Shown here: positions 33,805 to 42,739 of the stretch, piece after piece
Layout: every line of letters begins with the position of its first letter
How positions within the stretch are numbered: position 1 is the stretch's first letter
The notes under the pieces: generated by a model
Database searches by the model: none
Told to the model about the DNA's origin: nothing
What the model saw: only the letters and a program-made list of their open reading frames with translations
Assembly (NCBI GenBank): GCA_030067835.1
Contig: CP092441.1
Span: 1,922,001 to 1,986,000 of the forward strand
Source of the DNA: Chakrabartyella piscis
GTDB taxonomy: Bacteria; Bacillota; Clostridia; Lachnospirales; Anaerotignaceae
Length of the DNA stretch: 64,000 bases
Direction of reading: 5' to 3'
Made by a program: the position numbers and the translations under genes

Positions 33805-36228
33805 ATGGACACCAAGCAAACTGATTTATTTTATACAATCGCAAAATTCATCGTCAGCAAACGCAATTTATTTTTCCTGATTTTTACGCTCTTGGCTGTG
33901 GGAAGCGTGTACGGTGCTACCTTAACCCAAGTGGAAAATGATTTGGTGGGGTATTTGCCTGAGGACAGTGGCACCTCCATTGGGCTTGATTTGATGGACG
34001 AACATTTTGTCACCTACGCCACTGCCAAAGTGATGGTCAGCAATGTGGATTTTGCCACGGCCGAAACACTGGCCACTGCCATTGAAACGATCCATGGGGT
34101 AAAATCTATGGACTTTGCCCAGGACGATGACCACTACTTAGAAGCCAACGCCCTCATCAATGTCACCTTTGTCGGGGACGAAGAAAACGCGGATGCCCTG
34201 TCTGCCATGGACGAAATCCGCCAGCTGACCCAAGGCTATGACGTGTCCTTTGACACAGAGGCGGGCAATAGCAGTGCCGACAATTTGGCGTCGGAGATGA
34301 GCGCCATTATGGTAGTGGCTGTGGTGGTCATCGTCTTGGTGCTGGGATTCACATCCAAATCCTTTGCAGAAATCCCCATTGTGCTCATTACCTTGGGGGC
34401 GGCGGCTCTGCTGAACAAAGGGAGTAACTTCATGCTAGGGGAAATTTCTTTTGTCTCCAACTCTGTGGGCATGGTGCTTCAAATTGCACTGGGCATTGAC
34501 TATGCCATTATCCTGTGCCACCGCTTTGCTGAAGAACGAGAACAGCTCCCCGCCCAAGAGGCTTGCACCATGGCACTCTCCAAAGCCATTGTGGAGATTT
34601 CCTCCAGCAGTTTGACCACCGTTTGTGGGCTTTTGGCCCTGTCTTTTATGGTGTATGGACTGGGGAGTGACCTATCTCGGTGTCTCATTAAGTCGATTTT
34701 TATCATCCTGTTTTGTGTATTCACCCTGCTGCCTGGGCTGTTGGTGGTGTGGAGTAAATTCATGGATAAAACCCAACACCGCAACTTTGTCCCCTCCATC
34801 GCATGGCTAGGGAAGCTGTCTCTGAAACTCCGTGCCGTGTTGTTGCCTTTGTTTTTGGTGGTGGCAGTGGGTGGCTTCTACTTCTCTCAACAGACGGAGT
34901 ATCTGTTTTCCGTAGATGATTTGCGAGCCGCCAATCCCAGCGAAAGCGATGTCCAAATTGACCGCATTGCTGATGTATTTGGCACCACCAACGGTCTAGC
35001 CATGATGGTGCCATCAGGCGATTACATAAAAGAAGCAGAGCTGATTGCCGCCCTTGAGGGCTATCCTCAGGTGGAAAGTGTGATGGGGCTTGCCAACACC
35101 GAAGCCATAGACGACTATCTGCTCACCGATTTGCTCAATGCCCGTGAGCTGTCTGAGTTGATGGATTTAGACTATGAAATGGCAGCACTGCTGTACTCTA
35201 GCTACGCCATCGACCAAGAGGACTATGCAAAACTCATCAACCAGAGCGACGAATACGAACTGCCTTTGCTGGACATTGTCCTCTTTGCCGTGGATATGCT
35301 GGACGACGGTTATTTTAGCTTAGACGAAGAAGACGAAGCTGATTTACGTGAGCAGGCAGACGACATCCGTGATGGGCAATTGCAACTGGAAAACGAAGGC
35401 TACAGCCGCATTCTGCTGTCGCTGAACCTACCAGTGGAGGGTGCAGAAACCTATGCTTTTTTAGACACCATCACCGCCGTTGCAGGGGACTATTATGAAG
35501 AAGTCTATCTGGCAGGCGATGCCACCAGCTGTTACGATTTGTCCAGCGCCTTTGGGCGAGACAATCTGGTGGTGAGCATTTTATCCGCCTTATTTGTGAT
35601 GTGCGTGTTGCTGTTCACGTTCGGCTCTGTGGCTGTGCCTGTGATGCTGATTGTGGTAATTCAATCCGCTATTTTCATGAACTTTGCCTTCCCATACTTA
35701 AATGGCTATGGCATTTTCTTTGTGGGTTATTTAACGGTGTCGTCTATTCAAATGGGCGCCAACGTGGACTATGCCATCGTCATGACCAACCGCTTTTTAG
35801 AACTGAGAAAAACCATGGATCGAAAGCAGGCGGTGATCACGGCCCTAGACCAATCCTTTGCCACGATTCTGACCTCTGGCTGTATTTTATCCGCCGCAGG
35901 CATTGCCATTCAGAATCTGTCCAGCGATGGTTCTATCACCGTTTTGGGCGAGTGCATCGGTCGTGGTACGCTGATTTCCATGGCACTGGTACTGGTTATT
36001 TTGCCCGAAATTCTATACGTAGGTGATGGGTTTATTGAGCGCACCCGCTTTGCCATGGGATGGGGGCGCAAGCCACAGAAAGTGACAGGCAAGGTCATGG
36101 TGAATGGTCATGTGAGTGGCTATGTGTCAGGGTATATCAACGGCTTTGTCACAGGTACCATTGATGGAGAAATTGATGCAAAAATGACAAACCAAAAGAC
36201 TATTGAGGAGCACAGCCATGAAGCATAA
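33805..36228 (+). CDS. RND/MMPL-family transporter
   Basis: 807 residues. Two repeated halves, each one transmembrane helix, a large extracytoplasmic loop (about 41-165 and 365-580) and a bundle of five or more helices. The characteristic ion-coupling helices are GIDYAIILCHRF and GANVDYAIVMTNRF, with Asp at the expected position. This is the MMPL/SSD branch (lipid or lipoglycan exporters, as MmpL in mycobacteria). The tail (about 770-807) is a run of short V-x-G units (see finding). Start: ATG at 33805, GGAGG five bases before. Its last 11 bases overlap the GLUG gene, so they are co-translated. Confidence 0.92.
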   Translation: MDTKQTDLFYTIAKFIVSKRNLFFLIFTLLAVGSVYGATLTQVENDLVGYLPEDSGTSIGLDLMDEHFVTYATAKVMVSNVDFATAETLATAIETIHGVKSMDFAQDDDHYLEANALINVTFVGDEENADALSAMDEIRQLTQGYDVSFDTEAGNSSADNLASEMSAIMVVAVVVIVLVLGFTSKSFAEIPIVLITLGAAALLNKGSNFMLGEISFVSNSVGMVLQIALGIDYAIILCHRFAEEREQLPAQEACTMALSKAIVEISSSSLTTVCGLLALSFMVYGLGSDLSRCLIKSIFIILFCVFTLLPGLLVVWSKFMDKTQHRNFVPSIAWLGKLSLKLRAVLLPLFLVVAVGGFYFSQQTEYLFSVDDLRAANPSESDVQIDRIADVFGTTNGLAMMVPSGDYIKEAELIAALEGYPQVESVMGLANTEAIDDYLLTDLLNARELSELMDLDYEMAALLYSSYAIDQEDYAKLINQSDEYELPLLDIVLFAVDMLDDGYFSLDEEDEADLREQADDIRDGQLQLENEGYSRILLSLNLPVEGAETYAFLDTITAVAGDYYEEVYLAGDATSCYDLSSAFGRDNLVVSILSALFVMCVLLFTFGSVAVPVMLIVVIQSAIFMNFAFPYLNGYGIFFVGYLTVSSIQMGANVDYAIVMTNRFLELRKTMDRKQAVITALDQSFATILTSGCILSAAGIAIQNLSSDGSITVLGECIGRGTLISMALVLVILPEILYVGDGFIERTRFAMGWGRKPQKVTGKVMVNGHVSGYVSGYINGFVTGTIDGEIDAKMTNQKTIEEHSHEA

Positions 36229-39200
36229 AAAGATAGGTTCCAGTTTCCTAGCGGTTCTTCTTCTCCTCCAACTCATCGCACCTAGTTTGGTGTTGGCGGT
36301 GGAGACGGAAGAGGTAGAGACCATTTCTATTTCCAATGTAGAAGAATTTTTGACCTTTGCAAAAAACTGCACCTTCGACCAGTACAGCGCTGAAAAAACC
36401 TTTGTGCTGACTGCAGACATTGACCTGACAGGCAGTGAATTTCAGGACATCCCTGTTTTTCTGGGTACATTTGATGGGGATGGGCACACCATTTCTGGCC
36501 TACAAACCGACCTAAACAAAGACTATCAAGGGCTGTTTCGCCTGATAGAACAAGGTGCCACGGTGAAAAACCTGTCTGTCTATGGCGAGTTGCAATCAGA
36601 GCACAACTATATCGCTGGCATCGCGGCGCAAAATTACGGTACCGTTTCAAACTGCATCTTTCGTGGCATGGTCAGCGGAAAAGGCTACGTTGGTGGCATT
36701 GCGGCGGTGAATACGGGCACGATTTCCAACTGCACCACCTATGGTGGCGTGTTTGGTGAAAGCCAAGTGGGGGGCATTGTGGGCGAAAACCAAGGCACCC
36801 TATTTCGCTGTACCAATCGCAGTGAAGTGAACACAGATTTAAGCAATTTTGTCTTTGCATATGAAGGCAGTCTCATTGCCAGCGTGGGGGCTTCTAGCAC
36901 CAATGCCGGCACCATCACCGACATTGGTGGCATTGCAGGGCTCAGCGATGGCACCGTCCAAGGCTGTGGCAACCTTGCCACCGTGGGCTACCCCCATCTG
37001 GGCTATAACATCGGGGGCATTGTGGGCAATCAGAGTGGCTACATTGCTGATTGCTACAACTGGGGCGACGTCTATGGATGGAAGGAAGTGGGGGGCATTG
37101 TGGGGCAATTTGAGCCCTATATCGACACCACATACACCACCTCTAAATTGGAGGATTTGCGTGAAGAACTGAATTCCCTCAGCGATTTGTCCTCCAATTT
37201 AATCGACAGTGCCGACAGCAGCGGGGATGCGGTCAGCGATCAAGCCACCGCTTTGAAGGATGCAGTGGGCGTGAGCCGTGATCATCTGGAGGAGTTGCTT
37301 GACCAAATCCAAGCCATTTTCGACGGCAACATCGACCAGCTCAATATCATCAGCGATGCCGTTTCTCAGCTCATCGACGATTTGGTGCCTGTCACCGATA
37401 GCCTAGAGGTTGTTTTTGGTCAGATGGAGGATGCCTTCAATGAACTAGAAGATGGGTTCCTCAACTTGGAAGATGCCCTGGATGCCATGGAAGATGTGCC
37501 AGAGATTGCCGAAGATTTTGGCGATGATATGGATGACGCTCTGGCCTATATGAGCAAGGCGCAGTCTGCCCTGAAAACCGCTGTGGATATTGACCTTGGC
37601 GCAGATTTAGCGTCGTTATTGGACGGCTTATCCACTACGATTACCTATCTCAAACAGAGTGCATCCTATGCAAATAGCGCAATTTCCTCGCTGAACAAGG
37701 CGATGACACACCTGGATGACCTCCCAGATATTGTGGCGGATACCCTCGATGAGCTGGAAGATGCCATGGATTGTTTTGCCCAAGCATCCAGCGAACTCTC
37801 TGACATGGCGGATGCCCTGGAGGAGACGTCATCACTGCTTTCCGATTTGGTGGACAATTTGGATGCCCAAGAGGAGGTGGAGTTTGTGAAAACAGATGAC
37901 CAGTTCGACGACACCAAGGATGCCCTCTCTGCGTCGCTGGACGTGGTATCAGAGGAAATGGAGGGGATGCAAGATGCCATTGGTGATGGATCTGACGTGA
38001 TATTAGACGATTTGGAGTCCATCAACCAGCAACTGTCCACCGTCAGCGACACCATCATAGATTTGATACAAGATGTCACCTCTTTCGATGACAAAGAAGG
38101 TATTTTTGAAATCACCGATGTGTCCACAGCCTTTGCGACGACAGCCACCATGGGTAAGGTGGCAAACTGCACCAACCGTGGCAACATTGATGGCGACATC
38201 AGCGTAGGCGGTCTGGTGGGTGCCATGTCCTTTGAGTATGGCCTGACCTTTGCAGAGGAATTGTTCGATTTTGAGGGGGATAAAACCCAAACTGCCACAA
38301 GAAACGCCCTAGCCATTGTGGAAGACGGGGCGAATTATGGCAATGTCACTGCCAAAAAAGACGGCGCTGGTGGCATTGTTGGGATGCAGGAGTTTGGTCT
38401 TGTGATGACCTCCCTCTCCCAATCTCGTGTGGAAAGCGTGGAGGGCGATTATGTGGGTGGCATTGCTGGGCAATCCACCGCCATTGTCCGTGATTGTTAT
38501 TCCAAAAGCCGTCTCAGCGGCAACGATTCTGTGGGTGGCATTGTGGGCTACGGCCTAGAGGTATATGGATGCTACTCCCTATCATCTGCTGTGGCCAGTG
38601 ATGGTAGCGTAGGCGGTATTGCAGGGGGAATAGACAGCGAAGACAGCGTTTTGCAAGCAAACTACTTTGTCAGCGATGTTTTAGGCGGTGTGGATGGTCT
38701 GAGCTATCAAGGCAAGGCGGAACCCATCACCTATCAGGCTTTGCTAGAAGTGGAGGGACTGCCTAGCGTGTTTGGAAGTTTGTCCATCATTCTCTATCAA
38801 GATGAGGTGTATTTGGACACCATCACCGTCAACTATGGCGACAGCTATGACGGGGCATTGCTACCAGAAATCGTCACCACAGATGGCCATTACGGCCTGT
38901 GGGAGGATGTGGACTTGACCAACATCCAAACGGATATTGAAGTGCATGGTGAACTGATTCCCCTGTCTACCACACTGGCTTTTCACGGGGAAGATGGCGC
39001 CATTTCCATGGTGCTGGTGGATGGTTGTTTCACCCAATGGGAAGCGCTTCTGGTGACACAGGCGGAGGATGGCTATACCCTGTGCGTGGAGGGCGCATAC
39101 ACAACCATTTCCAAGGTGCGCATCTACAATACCATGGGCGAGCGTGCCTATTTAGAACAGCTTGTAGATGGCGCTTGGCAACCATTGGAGAGCACTGTCG

Positions 39201-39382
39201 AAGGGCTTTATGTCACGGCGGAGTTGTCAAATCACGATGGGACACCCATCACCATACGACTGGCAGAGCAAGCCCCAGCCCAGTTTAGCTGGTGGCTCGT
39301 TGGAGGGGCTGTCCTCCTACTGGCAGTGACCGTATATGGAGTACGCAAAAAAACCAGTCGTCATAAAGCAACAACATCATAA
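36218..39382 (+). CDS. GLUG-repeat surface protein with large helical insertion, co-expressed with the RND transporter
   Basis: 1054 residues. Signal peptide (MKHKKIGSSFLAVLLLLQLIAPS). First GLUG block about 75-305, with repeated VGGIAAVNTGTISNCTTYGG-type units. Residues about 306-640 are highly acidic and heptad-like, predicted all-helical (LEDLREELNSLSDLSSNLID and similar). Second GLUG block about 645-825 (VGGIVG, GGIAG repeats). Then a beta-rich domain, and a C-terminal transmembrane helix (WWLVGGAVLLLAVTVYGVRKK) ending in basic residues. No LPXTG. Overlapping its start by 11 bases, the RND gene suggests a transporter-partner complex spanning the wall (inference). ATG preceded by GAGGAG. 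Confidence 0.88.
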   Translation: MKHKKIGSSFLAVLLLLQLIAPSLVLAVETEEVETISISNVEEFLTFAKNCTFDQYSAEKTFVLTADIDLTGSEFQDIPVFLGTFDGDGHTISGLQTDLNKDYQGLFRLIEQGATVKNLSVYGELQSEHNYIAGIAAQNYGTVSNCIFRGMVSGKGYVGGIAAVNTGTISNCTTYGGVFGESQVGGIVGENQGTLFRCTNRSEVNTDLSNFVFAYEGSLIASVGASSTNAGTITDIGGIAGLSDGTVQGCGNLATVGYPHLGYNIGGIVGNQSGYIADCYNWGDVYGWKEVGGIVGQFEPYIDTTYTTSKLEDLREELNSLSDLSSNLIDSADSSGDAVSDQATALKDAVGVSRDHLEELLDQIQAIFDGNIDQLNIISDAVSQLIDDLVPVTDSLEVVFGQMEDAFNELEDGFLNLEDALDAMEDVPEIAEDFGDDMDDALAYMSKAQSALKTAVDIDLGADLASLLDGLSTTITYLKQSASYANSAISSLNKAMTHLDDLPDIVADTLDELEDAMDCFAQASSELSDMADALEETSSLLSDLVDNLDAQEEVEFVKTDDQFDDTKDALSASLDVVSEEMEGMQDAIGDGSDVILDDLESINQQLSTVSDTIIDLIQDVTSFDDKEGIFEITDVSTAFATTATMGKVANCTNRGNIDGDISVGGLVGAMSFEYGLTFAEELFDFEGDKTQTATRNALAIVEDGANYGNVTAKKDGAGGIVGMQEFGLVMTSLSQSRVESVEGDYVGGIAGQSTAIVRDCYSKSRLSGNDSVGGIVGYGLEVYGCYSLSSAVASDGSVGGIAGGIDSEDSVLQANYFVSDVLGGVDGLSYQGKAEPITYQALLEVEGLPSVFGSLSIILYQDEVYLDTITVNYGDSYDGALLPEIVTTDGHYGLWEDVDLTNIQTDIEVHGELIPLSTTLAFHGEDGAISMVLVDGCFTQWEALLVTQAEDGYTLCVEGAYTTISKVRIYNTMGERAYLEQLVDGAWQPLESTVEGLYVTAELSNHDGTPITIRLAEQAPAQFSWWLVGGAVLLLAVTVYGVRKKTSRHKATTS

Positions 39383-39495
39383 AGGTCGAAAACCCACGGC
39401 GTTTTCAACATTGACAAGGCTATCCGCCTATATCTCCTAGTAGCGTTAGCGTGCAAGAACCCTTGTACCATCTCTGCAAAGCAGTGTGGTGCAAC
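39383..39495. other. Gap after the GLUG gene
   Basis: About 110 bases with no gene, leading into the hairpin region. Confidence 0.5.
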
Positions 39496-39539
39496 CCTCT
39501 ATCTTCCCATAGCCCATCATCGATATGGGAAGATAGAGG
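39496..39539. repeat. Perfect 16-bp stem hairpin
   Basis: CCTCTATCTTCCCATA pairs perfectly with TATGGGAAGATAGAGG across a 12-base loop. A GGGGCTCCGCCCC mini-hairpin follows at about 39555. Possible terminator, oriT-like or RNA element. Confidence 0.75.
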
Positions 39540-39601
39540 ATGGGGCATCCAAAGGGGCTCCGCCCCTTGGCACACGATTTTGCTTGCAAAGTCTAGTGTG
39601 T

Positions 39602-39760
39602 TATACCTTCCCCACCGTCTGACGATGAAAAGGGCTGGTACGGAACTCTGCCAAGTAGCAGAGAAGCCGTACCAGCCCTTTTTGTCGTTAGTAGCCTAGC
39701 GTATGATTGCAATGCCCCATCTGCAATCATATGCTAGGCGAAGAAGGTGGGGGAGGTATA
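39602..39760. other. Multi-stem (junction-type) structured region
   Basis: Outer arms TATACCTTCCCCACC (39602-39616) and GGTGGGGGAGGTATA (39746-39760) pair, 14 of 15. They enclose two tall hairpins: AAAAGGGCTGGTACGG with CCGTACCAGCCCTTTT (39628-39682, with an inner CTCTGC/GCAGAG stem) and GCCTAGCGTATGATTGCA with TGCAATCATATGCTAGGC (39694-39739, 17 of 18). Such nesting is more than a plain terminator. It lies between the convergent GLUG and XRE genes; the first inner hairpin, with its T-tract, may still terminate both. Confidence 0.75.
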
Positions 39761-39785
39761 TACAAGCCCCGTCTCACCGCAGTGA

Positions 39786-40652
39786 TTAACGTCTCTTGCG
39801 CTTCCCTTTGCCGTGTCTAGGCATTTGTCTTGCTCCACGCTTCGAACTACGCTCTAGCTCCTTCATGCTCGTTCTCATGTCCTTAGGTATGCGATTTATA
39901 AAGCTGGCCAATACAAGTTTCTCTTCTTCAGAAACATCATCAGGGTTGATGCCATACATTTTGCACGTTAAATGTACTCGCTGTTCTACCTCGCTTTCGG
40001 GCATGGTAAGTGCCTCGTTTACGACGGCTTGCATCTGTTCCACGATAGAGTCGGTATCTGCTGTGGTAGTATCCGTCTCGTGGTCTTTCTGGATGCCTTT
40101 CAAAATGACCGCCAAATGCTCATAGATGGACTTGGTGAAATACTCGTGTTCATCCACATGAGCGACTTTCAATGCCTCCACATAGAGGTCGGGAGATTGC
40201 GGCGCATGAGTAGCCTCTATTTGCTTGCGAGCTGCATCAACGTAATTATTGATGTGTTGAATCTGCATGCTGGCGATGCGGTCAACGTAGATTTCCATGT
40301 CAACCATTAAGTGGGGGAATGTTGGATGCTTTAATAATTCCGAGAGAAGTCGCTTGTTCATTGGAGTACCAGCCAACACTTCCATCGCTTCATCATCCAG
40401 TCCCAGAGCAAGTTGCTCTGAGGCTGGATATTTTTTTGTCTCGATGATGCCCAGCAAATAATCAGTAGGGACTGCGTAAAATTGCGCCAAAGTTACGATG
40501 CTAAGTGGGCTGATGTCCCGTTGTTCATCCCCCTCATAATTACCCAATGCGGACTTGGAAATGCCTGTCTCCTGTGCCAACTGCTCTAGGGTTAGCCCTC
40601 GTTCTGTCCGCAAATCCTTTAATCGCTCTCCTAAAGTCAGCTTTACATACAT
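39786..40652 (-). CDS. XRE-family element regulator
   Basis: 288 residues. Helix-turn-helix at residues 6-62 (ERLKDLRTERGLTLEQLAQETGISKSALGNYEGDE), then about 220 residues with no catalytic motif I recognise and a highly basic tail (RHGKGKRKRR). Long XRE proteins of this kind are typical of clostridial mobilizable and conjugative elements. It is divergent from the replication/mobilization genes and its promoter overlaps a perfect palindrome, suggesting autoregulation and control of the divergent operon. Confidence 0.85.
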   Translation of the reverse strand: MYVKLTLGERLKDLRTERGLTLEQLAQETGISKSALGNYEGDEQRDISPLSIVTLAQFYAVPTDYLLGIIETKKYPASEQLALGLDDEAMEVLAGTPMNKRLLSELLKHPTFPHLMVDMEIYVDRIASMQIQHINNYVDAARKQIEATHAPQSPDLYVEALKVAHVDEHEYFTKSIYEHLAVILKGIQKDHETDTTTADTDSIVEQMQAVVNEALTMPESEVEQRVHLTCKMYGINPDDVSEEEKLVLASFINRIPKDMRTSMKELERSSKRGARQMPRHGKGKRKRR

Positions 40653-40681
40653 TTCTCAGCCCTCCGTCTGCTTTTTCTACC

Positions 40682-40712
40682 ATTATAGCACAATTTCCAC
40701 GAACGTGGAAAT
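40682..40712 (-). promoter_or_regulatory. Promoter and operator of the XRE gene
   Basis: Minus strand TTCCAC, 17-base spacer, TATAAT. The perfect palindrome ATTTCCACG-AA-CGTGGAAAT (40693-40712) covers the -35 region and most of the spacer. Confidence 0.75.
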
Positions 40713-40786
40713 CTCTTGTTTTTCACCCTGAAATCCAACTTTATGGACATACGGGAAACCCTCTTCTTTTTTGTTACGATGTCTAT

Positions 40787-40798
40787 ACCTTGCAAGGT
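40787..40798. promoter_or_regulatory. Palindrome ACCTTGCAAGGT upstream of the primase gene
   Basis: Perfect 12-base palindrome 20 bases before the primase start codon, just ahead of AGGAGG. Possibly a second regulator site for the replication-mobilization operon. Confidence 0.5.
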
Positions 40799-40818
40799 CA
40801 TTCTGAACGCAGGAGGAC

Positions 40819-41433
40819 ATGATGAATTTATTTCAAACACTAAAAGAACAACTTACCACCCATCAGGTGGCGGAATACTACGGGCTCACGATTGGACGCA
40901 ATCGTATGGCCTGTTGTCCCTTCCACCCTGATAAAACCCCGTCTATGAAGCTTAACGACAGCTATTATTACTGCTTCGGCTGTAGTGCCCACGGAGATGT
41001 GGTGGATTTGGTGGCTGGCCTACTAGGGCTTAAGCCTTATGATGCCGCCAAACAGTTGGCCAGCGACTTCGGTATCTTGGAGGATAGCACCCTGATGCCA
41101 GCAGTATCTAAGCCAACCCCAAAGAAAAGTATGCGGATGATGGAGCAATTGTGTACCACCTATTTGACCCACTACCTATTGCTCTTGCGAGACTGGGAGC
41201 AGACATATTTGCCCAAGACGGCAGAAGATGGACTGGATTGGCGCTTTGCCATCGCCTGTCATGACCGCTCTTACGTAGAGCACCTACTAGACTGCATGGA
41301 CGATGACCCAACCCAGATGACCCAGTGGATGTTGGACGAGGGGATTGTCAACAAGTTGCAGAAAAAGATTGACCCATATTTGAGAGAGGAGGGATACCAT
41401 GCACGACACTCTACCACCACGTTGGCTCGATGA
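40819..41433 (+). CDS. CHC2 zinc-finger DNA primase (N-terminal type)
   Basis: 204 residues. The CHC2 zinc ribbon of bacterial and phage primases is visible at residues 30-60 (CCPFHPDKTPS ... YYYCFGCSAHGDVVDLV). It lacks the TOPRIM catalytic domain of full DnaG, so it probably acts as the zinc-binding part of a two-protein primase with the next gene. Ends in a 35-base overlap with the helicase gene. Ribosome site AGGAGG; MMN or MN start. Confidence 0.9.
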   Translation: MMNLFQTLKEQLTTHQVAEYYGLTIGRNRMACCPFHPDKTPSMKLNDSYYYCFGCSAHGDVVDLVAGLLGLKPYDAAKQLASDFGILEDSTLMPAVSKPTPKKSMRMMEQLCTTYLTHYLLLLRDWEQTYLPKTAEDGLDWRFAIACHDRSYVEHLLDCMDDDPTQMTQWMLDEGIVNKLQKKIDPYLREEGYHARHSTTTLAR

Positions 41434-42694
41434 TAAGAAGATTTTGGAGTCCCTCTTCTGTGAAGATTTTTTGACTGCTTACCCCATGATTGCCATCAAC
41501 GGCACACTGTTCACCGTAGAAGGCAGAGTCTCTGACGAGATGTGGGTGCGTCGAGAGATTTATCGGTGGCTCCGACCAGTGATGCCATCGGGGCTGGCGA
41601 AACGCAGTCAGACCCTACTGGATGCCATCCGTTTGGACTGCTATCAGCCCAACTTACCCCTACAACGTGACCGCATCCATGTGGCAAACGGCACCCTCTT
41701 TCTGGACGGCACCTTCGCTGAGACCAAGGAATTTTGTCGCAACCGCCTCCCTGTCGGCTACAACAGGGAGGCTCCCAACCCAGAGCGGTGGCTTCTATTT
41801 CTGGCGGAACTGCTCCACCCAGAGGACATCCCCACCCTCCAAGAGTTTATGGGTTACTGCCTGATTCCCTCCACCAAGGGGCAGAAAATGCTCCTCATCA
41901 CGGGCAAAGGTGGCGAGGGTAAAAGCCGCATCGGGCTGGTGCTTCGCTCGCTACTGGGGGACAACATGAACACGGGCAGTCTGTCCAAAGTGGAGACAAG
42001 CCCCTTCGCCCGAGCCGACTTGGAGCACCAGCTTCTCATGGTGGACGACGACATGAAGCTGGAAGCCCTCCCCCAGACTCACTACTTGAAATCCATCATT
42101 ACCGCAGAACTACCCATGGATTTGGAACGCAAGGGAAAACAGAGCTATCAAGGGCAGTTATACGTCCGCTTTTTGGGGTTGGGTAACGGCAATCTCCAGT
42201 CCCTTTACGACAGAAGCGTGGGCTTTTTCCGTCGGCAGATTCTGCTCACCACCAAGGACAGAGACCCCGAACGAAAAGACGACCCCTATCTGGGGGAGAA
42301 ATTGCAGTCTGAGGTGGAGGGCATCCTTCTCTGGTGTCTCACGGGCTTACATCGTCTAATTGCCCAGAATTATCAGTTCACCATCAGCCAGAGGGCGCAG
42401 GAAAATCTCGAGGTCTCCATGGCCGATGGATGCAACGTGGCCGACTTTATGACCTCCGAGGGCTACATCAAACTGGACTGGACAGGAGAAGCCAGCTCCC
42501 GTGACCTGTACCGTGCGTACACAAACTGGTGCGAGGACAACGCCATGAAACCACTATCCCAACGGAGCTTCTCCAATCATTTGAATGAAAATACCGCCAA
42601 ATATGGGCTAGATTACAACAATAACATCTATATCGGTGGAAAGCGCAGAGTCAGGGGGTATCACGGTGTCCAGATTATCGATGAATTTTTATGA
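41399..42694 (+). CDS. D5/P4-type primase-helicase (SF3)
   Basis: 431 residues. Walker A ITGKGGEGKSRIGLVLRSLLGD (about 160-180), Walker B LLMVDDDM and a sensor stretch (VRFLGLGNGNLQSLYDRSVGFFRRQI) mark an SF3 helicase as in phage/plasmid primases of the P4 alpha family. The N-terminal about 130 residues correspond to the D5_N region. Probably unwinds and primes element DNA after transfer. Overlaps the primase gene by 35 bases. Confidence 0.9.
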   Translation: MHDTLPPRWLDDKKILESLFCEDFLTAYPMIAINGTLFTVEGRVSDEMWVRREIYRWLRPVMPSGLAKRSQTLLDAIRLDCYQPNLPLQRDRIHVANGTLFLDGTFAETKEFCRNRLPVGYNREAPNPERWLLFLAELLHPEDIPTLQEFMGYCLIPSTKGQKMLLITGKGGEGKSRIGLVLRSLLGDNMNTGSLSKVETSPFARADLEHQLLMVDDDMKLEALPQTHYLKSIITAELPMDLERKGKQSYQGQLYVRFLGLGNGNLQSLYDRSVGFFRRQILLTTKDRDPERKDDPYLGEKLQSEVEGILLWCLTGLHRLIAQNYQFTISQRAQENLEVSMADGCNVADFMTSEGYIKLDWTGEASSRDLYRAYTNWCEDNAMKPLSQRSFSNHLNENTAKYGLDYNNNIYIGGKRRVRGYHGVQIIDEFL

Positions 42695-42739
42695 TGTGTA
42701 CGTACGTACGGATGCCACAGGATTGGAGGATGATTTCAC
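42694..42739. other. Candidate transfer origin upstream of the relaxase
   Basis: The 45-base gap before the relaxase holds GTACGTACGTAC (42698-42709), a self-complementary repeat. MobV-type elements usually have their nick site just upstream of the mob gene, so this is the natural place. Position-based; not matched to a known oriT. Confidence 0.35.
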
